A stretch of 64,000 nucleotides of DNA. It comes from Mesorhizobium comanense. GTDB taxonomy: Bacteria; Pseudomonadota; Alphaproteobacteria; Rhizobiales; Rhizobiaceae. The stretch covers positions 1-64,000 of the forward strand of contig NZ_SCNN01000023.1 in assembly GCF_005503535.1 (NCBI RefSeq), written 5' to 3'. Below are positions 53,680 to 60,966 of the stretch, piece after piece; position 1 is the stretch's first letter; the number at the start of each line of letters is the position of its first letter. The translations under genes were made by a program, and so were the position numbers. The notes under the pieces were generated by a model. It was given only the letters and a program-made list of their open reading frames with translations. It searched no databases and had not been told where the DNA came from.

Positions 53680-54291
53680 TCAGCGGCGCGCGATCAGCAG
53701 GCAGAGCTGGCGCAGGTCGCGATCATAGGTGCCTTCGCTGCTGAGCACGTCGGCGCAACGCTTCTTCATCCTGGCCAACTGGTTGCCCGACATCTGGGCA
53801 ACGACGCCCGGAAGATTCGGGTGGCCAGGATTGCTCGGGTTCGACGGATTGCCCGGATTGCTGGGGTTGGTTCCGCCACCGACACCCACGCCGACACCGA
53901 CGCCAAGTCCGCCCGTGCCGCCGACATTCGCGCCGAGGCCGGCGCTGATGCCGTTCGACCCGCCGACATTCGCGCCCAGGCCCGCATTCACACCATTGCT
54001 GCCGCCGACAGAGGCGCCGAGCCCGGCGCTGACGCCGCCCGAGCCGCCGACATTCGCGCCGGCCCCGGCATTGACGCCGCCACTGCCACCGACCGAGGCG
54101 CCGACACCGGCACTGACACCACCGCTGCCGCCCACCGAGGCGCCGACGCCGGCGTTGACGCCGCCGCTGCCGCCGACGGAGGCGCCTACACCAACGCCAA
54201 TTCCGCCGGCAGCATTCGCGGGCATCGAAAGAACGACGATTATCGCACTACCGGCCAACACGCTGGCGACTGTTTTGATCATGGAAGCCAT
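53680..54291 (-). CDS. secreted glycine-rich repeat protein
   Basis: 203 residues from MASMIKTVAS, preceded by AGGAGAG. Signal peptide 1-28 (ends ANA). Residues 34-131 are seven 14-residue repeats of the form GVGASVGGSGGVNA, in which the last three residues alternate VNA and VSA. Then a Gly-Val run, a proline/asparagine linker of NPS and NPG triplets (about 142-160), and a compact tail with two cysteines (C179, C197: KKRCADVL, LRQLCLLIARR). Similar secreted repeat proteins occur in rhizobia without known function; an envelope or surface role is plausible. Confidence 0.8.
   Translation of the reverse strand: MASMIKTVASVLAGSAIIVVLSMPANAAGGIGVGVGASVGGSGGVNAGVGASVGGSGGVSAGVGASVGGSGGVNAGAGANVGGSGGVSAGLGASVGGSNGVNAGLGANVGGSNGISAGLGANVGGTGGLGVGVGVGVGGGTNPSNPGNPSNPSNPGHPNLPGVVAQMSGNQLARMKKRCADVLSSEGTYDRDLRQLCLLIARR
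53899..54192 (-). repeat. 42-bp minisatellite coding for seven 14-residue repeats
   Basis: The coding DNA is organised in units of 42 bases. Units 1-3 are nearly identical at the protein level; units 4-7 have changes (Leu for Val, Asn for Ser or Gly). Alternating VNA/VSA ends suggest a former 84-base doubled unit. The copy number is expected to vary between strains. Confidence 0.8.
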
Positions 54292-54784
54292 AACACTCTC
54301 CTGTTGTCGTTGCGCTAAGGCAGTCGGCATGCAGCCGATTGCGAACTGAAATACGCGACAGAAGAGGTTCAGTTTCAATGCGGATCTCAATTGTAAAAAT
54401 GATGGTATTCGTTGTAGAAATACAGAAATAACAACAGTAGTAAAAATATATTATATCTGTAAAAAATATTATGGCCGAAAATACCGAATTATCGGTATTA
54501 TGTGAAATTGAGAAGGAAAAACGATTTTTATGAGAAAGTCGGAAACAGCTGAAGCTGGGCGACTCCAACGTCCATTTCTAGAACCATTGTAGCCATAAAT
54601 TACGCAGCAATAACCCTTGCATCCCAGAGAATGCACAGGACGCAAGGAGATGCTTTGGATAAATCTCGCAGGAGCAAGAGGGTTTGCGCGGCAGCAGGCC
54701 ATTCGATGCGCCGCTGGCTGACCTGAAGCCAGCCGGATCGCCGCCGCGTCTTGATCGTGGTGTTCTAGAATATGCTGGGTGTTC
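54292..54784. other. AT-rich intergenic region with palindrome, no gene
   Basis: About 490 bases without a convincing gene. From about 54370 to 54540 the DNA is strongly AT-rich against a GC-rich surrounding (for example AAAAATATATTATATCTG near 54442-54459). ATACCGA-ATTA-TCGGTAT at 54481-54498 is an inverted repeat. It precedes the glycine-rich gene on the minus strand. This is probably a regulated promoter, perhaps for a MucR/H-NS-like protein, or a trace of foreign DNA. Confidence 0.5.
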
Positions 54785-55510
54785 TCAGAACACCCGAGGC
54801 AACAGCCTGTAGCGAACGCGTTCCATGTAGGCGCGATATTCCGGCTCCGCGGCCAGCAGCGCTTCCTCGCGCAGGATGCGATACAGTTGCAGATAGGTGA
54901 TCACCGCATAGACCGCGAGGTTGTGGAAGGAGAAGGCCGACAGCAGGAACAGCACGTGGCCGGCAAGATAACCGGCATAGATCGGGTGACGCACAATCCG
55001 GTAGGCGCCGCCCGTCATCACGCCGCGATTGGCAGGCAGGATGGCAAAGGAGCGACCCAGCGATATCTTGCCCCAGATGACGAACCAGAGCGCCAGGAAC
55101 TGCAATGGCGCGGCGACATAGACGGGGATGAGTGCGATGCCCGGCTTCAGGCTGATCAAGGCAACCCCGAAACTGGCCGTCACCGAGACGATGACCGTAA
55201 GCGGATTCCAGTCACGCGTTGCCGGGCGCCGCGACAAAAGCAGCCAAGTGAAGGTGAGTATCTCGGAAATCGCAACCAGTGCGGCATTGATCCGCGTGGG
55301 ATCCTCCACCACCTGGTACATGCCGCGGTAGACGAACAGTCCCGCGCAGGCCAGCGCGCAGACGCGAAAAAAGCCTTCGCGCAGGTCGATCAGCATTTCG
55401 CGTTTTCGCGCGGCGGAGAAAACTCCGCCTTCGTCGGCATGCGAAAGCGCGTCACTTTTTGATGTGAGCAAGGCAGGCACCCCGTGATCCCCTCGAAGTG
55501 ACCTTTGCAC
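54785..55510 (-). CDS. isoprenylcysteine carboxyl methyltransferase (ICMT)-family membrane protein
   Basis: Up to 241 residues from a GTG; an ATG at 55396 (MLIDLREGFFR) would give 203 residues and is a good alternative. Four or five spans. The ICMT/PEMT signature is present at the C-terminus: GAYRIVRHPIYAGYLAGHVL, then REEALLAAEPEYRAYMERVR. Bacterial members methylate small molecules or lipids with S-adenosylmethionine; the substrate is unknown. It is isolated, with a 167-base empty gap (55511-55677) on one side. Confidence 0.8.
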   Translation of the reverse strand: MQRSLRGDHGVPALLTSKSDALSHADEGGVFSAARKREMLIDLREGFFRVCALACAGLFVYRGMYQVVEDPTRINAALVAISEILTFTWLLLSRRPATRDWNPLTVIVSVTASFGVALISLKPGIALIPVYVAAPLQFLALWFVIWGKISLGRSFAILPANRGVMTGGAYRIVRHPIYAGYLAGHVLFLLSAFSFHNLAVYAVITYLQLYRILREEALLAAEPEYRAYMERVRYRLLPRVF

Positions 55511-55677
55511 GCAACCATTGCCGGCCGGTTAACCGGCAGACCGGATCGCGACTATCGCGTGGAAATGGCCTGTGCCGCGTCGGCGCCGGTCGTGCGCAAC
55601 CTCCTGTTTCGTGTCTGCCTGCCCGGCGTCAGACGCACTCATCAAAGGTATCTGTCACCGGGCTACGCGGATCTGCC

Positions 55678-56694
55678 TCATGCCAGATACTGGTTGGTGA
55701 AATATCCGCCAAAATCAGGCAGTTGCGTCAGAGCTTTGGCATCCGCGTCGCGCAGGATGCCCGTGGCAAACAGGTAGGAGCCGATCGCATCCATCTTGGC
55801 CGGATCCATGGTGCCGATGGAACCGCTCTTGCCGCGCAGGAAATGCCCGTCGACGAGCGCCTTCAGCGAGGCATCTATCAACGCCGGATTGGTCAAGGCA
55901 TCCTTGTTGGCGGCGATCAGCAGGGCCGCCGCCTCGCCGGCATGATCGACGGCGAACTGATAGCCGCGCCGCGTTGCCTGGACAAAAGCCGCCGCCAGCT
56001 CCGGATTTGCCTTCAGATAGGCCTCGCTCGACGAGATCAGCGTCGTGTGCTCGTCCGGTACGCCATAATCGGCATAGACGAAGCTGCGCTGCTTGACGCC
56101 CTTGAGCTCCGCCTCCACGCCCTCCCAGGTCGAAACCTCGAGGGTGAAGTCCACGGAGCCGTTGGCCAGCGCCTCATAGGCGGAGGTGCCGAGGGTCACG
56201 GTCTCGAAATTCCCCTTGCCGCCATCGTGGCGGATGATGGTCGAGATCAGCGCGTTCTCCCACGCACTGCCGAAACCGCCATAGGTCAGGCCGTCGAGAT
56301 CCCTGGGGCTTTTGATATCGCTGCGCGCGGCATTGAAGACTAGCCGGCCGGTCTCGGACTGCACCACGGCATAAACAGCCTTCAAGTCGGCCCCGCCGGT
56401 TCTTTGGGTAAACAGGCTGATGGTGCCGTTGATGCCGAAGTCGGCGACATGGTTGGCGACAAGCGTCCCGGCGCCGGTGTCGCTATAAGGAAGAATGTCG
56501 ACCTCGATCCCGGCCTCGCGATAGAAGCCTTTGTCGCGCGCGACGAACAGCCCGATGTGGTTGGTGTTGACCGTCCAATCCAGCGCGACGGTGACCTTCG
56601 GCGTCGCCGCGAAGGAGCGCTTCGCTCCGGCAACCAGCGGCAGGCTGCCGGCAAGGGCAAACAGCAGGGCCTGGCGACGCGTTATCTCAGTCAT
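55678..56694 (-). CDS. thiY: thiamine-precursor ABC binding protein (NMT1/ThiY family)
   Basis: 338 residues from MTEITRRQALL, with a twin-arginine-like start and a signal ending SFAA. NMT1/THI5-like domain: VTVALDWTVNTNHIGLFVAR, DKGFYREAGIEVDILPYSDT, FGINGTISLFTQ, TYGGFGSAWENALISTII. ThiY-type proteins bind formyl-aminopyrimidine or HMP, precursors of thiamine. Last gene of the riboswitch-controlled operon; it overlaps the ATPase gene by eight bases. Confidence 0.9.
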   Translation of the reverse strand: MTEITRRQALLFALAGSLPLVAGAKRSFAATPKVTVALDWTVNTNHIGLFVARDKGFYREAGIEVDILPYSDTGAGTLVANHVADFGINGTISLFTQRTGGADLKAVYAVVQSETGRLVFNAARSDIKSPRDLDGLTYGGFGSAWENALISTIIRHDGGKGNFETVTLGTSAYEALANGSVDFTLEVSTWEGVEAELKGVKQRSFVYADYGVPDEHTTLISSSEAYLKANPELAAAFVQATRRGYQFAVDHAGEAAALLIAANKDALTNPALIDASLKALVDGHFLRGKSGSIGTMDPAKMDAIGSYLFATGILRDADAKALTQLPDFGGYFTNQYLA

Positions 56695-57454
56695 GGTCGT
56701 GTCCTTTGGATGGTTGGGGATTGAGCAGGATGTCGAGGATCTCCGCCTCGAGCGCGCTGGCCCGCGACGAAGCGGCAGCGGTCGGGTCGCGCGGTCGAGG
56801 CAGCGGCACGCTGATTTCGCGCACGATGCGGGCGGGTCGTGCCGACAGCACATAGATCCGGTCCGACAGGTACAGCGCCTCGCGCACATCATGGGTGATC
56901 AGCAGCGCCGTCCAGCGATGGTGCCGCCACATCTGTTCGAGCCAGCGTTGCAGGGCCGCACGGGTCAGCGCATCGAGAGCGCCGAAAGGCTCATCGAGCA
57001 GCAGCATGTCGCGCTCCTGCACCACGGTGCGCAGCAGCGCCGCGCGCTGGCGCATGCCGCCCGACAGCTGCGCGGGAAAATGCCGCTCGAAGCCGGCGAG
57101 CCCGAACTCGGCGAACAGCGGTGCGACGCGCGCCCGTGCCGCCTTGCGCCTGACACCTTGCACTTCGAGCCCGAGCGTCGTGTTGTCGATGATGCGCCGC
57201 CACGGCATCAGCGCGTCGCGCTGCGGCATGAAAGCAAAATGCCTGCCATGGTCGTCGAGCGGCGCACCGTCGAAGAGCATCTCGCCATGACCATGCTCGG
57301 CGCCCGTCAGTATCTGGAACAGCGTCGACTTGCCGGCGCCGGAGGGGCCGAGGATCGAGACGAATTCGCCGGCGCCGACATTGAGCGAAATGTCGGCGAG
57401 CACGTCGAGCCCGCCAAACGCCTTGCGCACATGCCGCAGTTCGAGCCGGTTCAT
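56687..57454 (-). CDS. thiZ: thiamine-precursor ABC ATP-binding protein
   Basis: 255 residues. Walker A GPSGAGKST, signature LSGGMRQRAALLRTVV, Walker B MLLLDEPFGALD, H-loop LITHDVREALYL. Of the nitrate/taurine/ThiZ subfamily. It overlaps both the permease start region (57451-57454) and the ThiY gene, so expression is tightly coupled. Confidence 0.92.
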   Translation of the reverse strand: MNRLELRHVRKAFGGLDVLADISLNVGAGEFVSILGPSGAGKSTLFQILTGAEHGHGEMLFDGAPLDDHGRHFAFMPQRDALMPWRRIIDNTTLGLEVQGVRRKAARARVAPLFAEFGLAGFERHFPAQLSGGMRQRAALLRTVVQERDMLLLDEPFGALDALTRAALQRWLEQMWRHHRWTALLITHDVREALYLSDRIYVLSARPARIVREISVPLPRPRDPTAAASSRASALEAEILDILLNPQPSKGHDHD

Positions 57455-58269
57455 TCGCGCGGACCCGTTCCCGGCGGCTCACGGCCGGCACGTTCCCAGG
57501 GCATGGCAATACGCTGCAGAAGAACCGTCAGCCCGAACAGGCCGAGGGTGAGCCCCGCACTGACGGCAACGGCGGCCAGCACGAGGTCGGGGCGGAAATT
57601 GTTCTTGGCGTTGAGCATGTAGATACCGAGCCCCTTCGCCGCTCCCGCATATTCGGCGAAGATGGCGCCCACCACGGCATAGGTGATGGAGATCCTGAGC
57701 CCGGCGAAGAAATAGGGCAGCGCCGAGGGCAGCCGGGCCAGCACGAAGACGCGCCAGCGCCCCGCCCCCATGGTGCGCAGCATCTGGCCGATCTCGACCT
57801 CGGTCGCCTCATAGCCTTGTACAAGCGCCACCAGCATCGGGAAAAAGGTGACCAGCGCGACCAGCATGATCTTGGGGGCCAGCCCGAAACCGAACCACAG
57901 CACCACCAGGGGCGCGATCGCCACCAGCGGCAAGGTCTGGCTGACGATGAAGACAGGAAAGAGTGCGCGCCGCAGCGGTCGAAAAAAATCGACCAGGATT
58001 GAGAGCGCGAAGGCCGCGCTGAGCGAGCAGGCGAAGCCGAGGAGTGTGGCGCGGATGGTGGGGATGGCATTGTCGACCAGCGCTTCGCGATTGAGGATCG
58101 CCTGCTCGAAGACGCGCGAGGGCGCCGGCAGCACCGTCGGCTTGATGCCGGAATGGTTCGCGTAGAGTTCCCATGCCACGAGCAGCAGCCCGACAGACAT
58201 GACAGCCGGTGCGCACCTGGCGAAGAAACCCGCGACCCTGCGCGGACGGCTGGATGACGATGAGACCAC
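57451..58269 (-). CDS. thiX: thiamine-precursor ABC permease
   Basis: 272 residues with six spans. Permease motif: IGQMLRTMGAGRWRVFVLAR followed by LPSALPYFFAGLRIS. First span near 22-40 (APAVMSVGLLLVAWELYANH). Subfamily of nitrate/taurine-type permeases. Follows the YkoF-like gene by 41 bases. Confidence 0.9.
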   Translation of the reverse strand: MVSSSSSRPRRVAGFFARCAPAVMSVGLLLVAWELYANHSGIKPTVLPAPSRVFEQAILNREALVDNAIPTIRATLLGFACSLSAAFALSILVDFFRPLRRALFPVFIVSQTLPLVAIAPLVVLWFGFGLAPKIMLVALVTFFPMLVALVQGYEATEVEIGQMLRTMGAGRWRVFVLARLPSALPYFFAGLRISITYAVVGAIFAEYAGAAKGLGIYMLNAKNNFRPDLVLAAVAVSAGLTLGLFGLTVLLQRIAMPWERAGREPPGTGPRE

Positions 58270-58310
58270 GATAAGACAACCTTGACGGCGGTCGCGACGG
58301 CGCGAACGGT

Positions 58311-58919
58311 TCAGACAGCGGTGGGGCTGTTGGCGGAAACCGTGACGTCGAGGGTTACGTGCCCTGCACCCGGCCCGAAGCGGCAGAAGGCTTCGTTCAG
58401 CGCCGAAAAAATCGAGCCGGCATCGCCGCGCAGCTTGGTGCAGAAATTCTTGGAGCGATCATAGACGCCGGACTGCTTCAGGAAGTCGATGCAGCCGTAG
58501 ATCTCGTCCATATGGTCGCCGGTGCCCATTACATAGAGCGAAAACTGGGCCGCGGCTGGCTGGCCGGTTGCAGCGGCACCGCGCACGGCGGCAATGGCCG
58601 CTTCCTTGCGCGGACCAAGCGGTCCGACCGGTCCGCCAAGTGTGTCGGTGCGACAGATCGGATCGTCGGGTTCACCGGGACAACCCCGCGAAATGGCGGC
58701 CGACAGCACGCAATGCTTGCCGCTGCGCGCCGCCGCCACGAACAGGTCGCGCAGCGCCGGAAACAGCACCTCGGGCGGCCCCACCAGCAGCGTCGAGATA
58801 TCGTCGGTCTCGATCCTGAGCCTGTCGCGCCAGGGATCGAGCGCGCCGAGCGCGCCAAGGATGACGCCGACGAAATCGTCGGACATGGGATATAGGGAAA
58901 CCTGTGCGCCTGAAAACAT
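58311..58919 (-). CDS. ykoF: YkoF-like thiamine/HMP-binding protein
   Basis: 202 residues from MFSGAQVSLYPMSDDFVGVI. Two tandem copies of the YkoF alpha/beta fold are visible: AQVSLYPMSDDFVGVILGAL and AAQFSLYVMGTGDHMDEIYG, each followed by a segment such as VFPALRDLFVAAA-type helices. YkoF of Bacillus binds thiamine or its pyrimidine and accompanies thiamine importers. Directly behind a TPP riboswitch, so it is repressed when thiamine pyrophosphate is plentiful. It might deliver or sense the imported pyrimidine. Confidence 0.88.
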   Translation of the reverse strand: MFSGAQVSLYPMSDDFVGVILGALGALDPWRDRLRIETDDISTLLVGPPEVLFPALRDLFVAAARSGKHCVLSAAISRGCPGEPDDPICRTDTLGGPVGPLGPRKEAAIAAVRGAAATGQPAAAQFSLYVMGTGDHMDEIYGCIDFLKQSGVYDRSKNFCTKLRGDAGSIFSALNEAFCRFGPGAGHVTLDVTVSANSPTAV

Positions 58920-58925
58920 CGCCCG

Positions 58926-59017
58926 CCTCGCTCCGCTGGTATTACCCAGATCAGCTTCTAGGGTCTGTGGGCTTGCCGCCCCCGTCTCAGCCCCGACCGT
59001 ACGGAGCACCCCTGTGG
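58926..59017 (-). promoter_or_regulatory. TPP riboswitch (Thi-box)
   Basis: On the minus strand the conserved parts occur in order: ACAGGGGTGC (59006-59015), GGGCTGAGA with CTGAGA at 58985-58990, ACCC, then CTGATCTGGGTAATACCAGC (58935-58954) and GGAGCGAGG. This is the full TPP aptamer. It ends only about seven bases before the YkoF start codon, so TPP binding probably blocks translation initiation rather than forming a terminator. Confidence 0.97.
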
Positions 59018-59206
59018 ATGCGCGCGTTAAAGCACCATTCGATCGGCCTGGAAAGTCATTTTTTCAGGAGGCAGCACCAAAAGCGTTGCGCCAGACCCGG
59101 GCGACGCACAAGTCGGACGCCAACGGCAATGCCACGGCACCGGCCGTGAACGACAAGAACTGCGGCAAGTAATTCCGGGAGAAGAAAAGGGGCAGCCATC
59201 CGGCGC

Positions 59207-60202
59207 TTAGCCGTCTTGGCGGTTGGCGGTCTTTGTCTCGCCGTATAGCCGCATTTCCAGGCGCCCCTTTGGGGAAGACGTCCGCGCGAACATGGCCCTC
59301 ACCTTCACCAGACGTTTGAGCAGCCGGTTGTAGGTGAGATACAGGACCCTGCCGTCGGCGAGATCGAATTCCACCGCGCCCCATCGCAGGGTCGGCGCAT
59401 GCCCCGTGGGCGGACCTAGCCGCTTGATCTGGAATCCCAGTCTTACCTTGTGTTCTCCCATCTGCAGGTAGATTCCCGGCAGCAATCCGAGCACGTGCCA
59501 CAAAAGCGTGACGTGCCCGATCGGCATCGCCGATGAAATCATCGTGTGAACCGGCTCCATCCGAGCCCAGATGAAGTCGCCCTTCGGCTGCGGAACCCCA
59601 TGCAGCCTCCCCCTGCAATAGGCAGGCGCCGCCTCGCTCACCAGCATTCGCATCGCGGCCGCCGAGCTGGCGACGAGCGTCTGTTTCGACGTCCAGTCGG
59701 CTTCGCTGAATCGCACCTGCCCAAGAATGTCGCCGTCATCGAAACCGGCGGACATCCTGTGTAGCGTCACGCCGCCATGGGCGGCATGCTGGCCATCGGC
59801 CGCAAGGCGATGGAATGGATGAGGTCCGCGGTAATTCGGCAAAAGCGCCGGATGCAGGTTGACCCCGCCTTGGGGAAAGCGGTCAAGCAGGCTCTGGGGA
59901 ATGAGGGTTGGGAAGGCATAGCAGACCAGCACATCGGCGTTGATTTCAGACAGTTGCCGCCCAAGTCCTTCCCAGTCGTAGGGGCGGCCGAACTCGATAA
60001 GCCTGACGTCGGCGTTGCCGACAAACCGTCTGAGCAGCAGCTTGCGCTGCAGCCGCCTGCGGGAATTGCCGATACTGAAACCGGCAGGCCGACGCGGGAA
60101 GCCGGGAACGACGACCGCGCCGATACGGTTTCCCCCATCGAGCCAGCCGGCCAGCAGCGGGCCGGTGTATTCGGAGATTTCCAGGACAAAAGCAGCGGTA
60201 AT
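59207..60202 (-). CDS. formyltransferase-family protein, start codon unclear
   Basis: Up to about 331 residues. The core is a methionyl-tRNA-formyltransferase-like domain: INADVLVCYAFPTLIPQSLL, VNLHPALLPNYRGPHPFHRL, GGVTLHRMSAGFDDGDILGQ (with the catalytic Asn, His and Asp). The frame is open back to a stop at 60227-60229 and encodes a fitting first strand and helix (AAFVLEISEYTGPLLAGWLD), but has no ATG, GTG or TTG before the GTG at 59932, which would cut off that part. ATT at 60202 is used here as a possible rare start. It may instead be a decayed or mis-sequenced start. The substrate is probably a sugar nucleotide or amine. Confidence 0.65.
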   Translation of the reverse strand: MTAAFVLEISEYTGPLLAGWLDGGNRIGAVVVPGFPRRPAGFSIGNSRRRLQRKLLLRRFVGNADVRLIEFGRPYDWEGLGRQLSEINADVLVCYAFPTLIPQSLLDRFPQGGVNLHPALLPNYRGPHPFHRLAADGQHAAHGGVTLHRMSAGFDDGDILGQVRFSEADWTSKQTLVASSAAAMRMLVSEAAPAYCRGRLHGVPQPKGDFIWARMEPVHTMISSAMPIGHVTLLWHVLGLLPGIYLQMGEHKVRLGFQIKRLGPPTGHAPTLRWGAVEFDLADGRVLYLTYNRLLKRLVKVRAMFARTSSPKGRLEMRLYGETKTANRQDG

Positions 60203-60251
60203 CGGTGCTATCTGAAAACTGACCTTTCAAATCTGACGTTTTTGGCAATCC

Positions 60252-60276
60252 GGACCGGGAGCATGGCTCCCGGTCC
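60252..60276. terminator. perfect GC hairpin downstream of msrA
   Basis: GGACCGGGAGC and GCTCCCGGTCC form an 11-pair stem with a three-base loop, nine bases past the msrA stop on the minus strand. There is no clear U-run, so termination is inferred. It lies between msrA and the formyltransferase gene. Confidence 0.5.
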
Positions 60277-60284
60277 GTCCAGCT

Positions 60285-60803
60285 TTACGAAGCTGCCCTT
60301 TCGCGGACCGGTAGCTTCCAGCCTGGCCTTACGAAATGGCAGGTATAGCCGTTCGGATATTTCTCCAGGTAATCCTGATGTTCGGGCTCGGCCTCCCAGA
60401 AGGCGCCGGCCGGCGCCACCTCGGTGACGACCTTGCCGGGCCAGAGGCCGGAGGCATCGACATCGGCAATCGTATCCTCGGCCACGCGCTTCTGCTCGTC
60501 GCTGGTGTAGTAGATCGCCGAGCGATAGCTCAAGCCGACATCGTTGCCCTGGCGGTTGCGTGTCGTCGGATCGTGGATCTGGAAGAAGAATTCCAAGAGG
60601 TCACGGTAGCTGATCCCAGCCGGATCGAAGATGATTTCGATGGCCTCGGCATGGGTGCCGTGATTGCGATAGGTGGCGTGAGGCACATCGCCTCCACTGT
60701 AGCCGACACGGGTGGAAAGGACTCCCGGGAAGCGCCGGATCAGATCCTGCATGCCCCAGAAACAGCCGCCGGCAAGCACTGCACGTTCGCTCGAAGTCGC
60801 CAT
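60285..60803 (-). CDS. msrA: peptide methionine-S-sulfoxide reductase A
   Basis: 172 residues from MATSSERAVL, preceded by GGGAG. Active-site motif GCFWG at 13-17 with catalytic Cys14, then RVGYSGGDVPHATYRNHGTH and HDPTTRNRQGNDVGLSYRSA, all diagnostic. It reduces S-epimers of methionine sulfoxide in oxidised proteins with thioredoxin; the second Cys in NGYTCHF is probably the resolving residue. No msrB is adjacent. Alternative start at 60887 has no ribosome site. Confidence 0.95.
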   Translation of the reverse strand: MATSSERAVLAGGCFWGMQDLIRRFPGVLSTRVGYSGGDVPHATYRNHGTHAEAIEIIFDPAGISYRDLLEFFFQIHDPTTRNRQGNDVGLSYRSAIYYTSDEQKRVAEDTIADVDASGLWPGKVVTEVAPAGAFWEAEPEHQDYLEKYPNGYTCHFVRPGWKLPVRERAAS

Positions 60804-60966
60804 GTCACGTCTCCCGAAAAGCAATTCCAGCTGGCGCCTTGCGCCGGGAACTGCGCTGACAAAATTGGATTTCCCATAAATGGGCATTGTTGCCTGTTTC
60901 GTCCAGCCACCTGAACGACAGCGCAGGGATCAGGCATCAAGTCAGCGTCGGCGTGAAGCGTGCGCT

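Noticed and set aside
53899..54192. Regular 42-base repeats considered as a CRISPR array
   Set aside because: The repeats are contiguous, in frame and code for a glycine-rich protein; there are no unique spacers or cas genes.
54248..54568. Minus-strand open frame in the AT-rich region
   Set aside because: Its residues (Phe, Ile, Tyr, Ser runs) only mirror the AT-rich sequence, and it overlaps the start of the glycine-rich gene.
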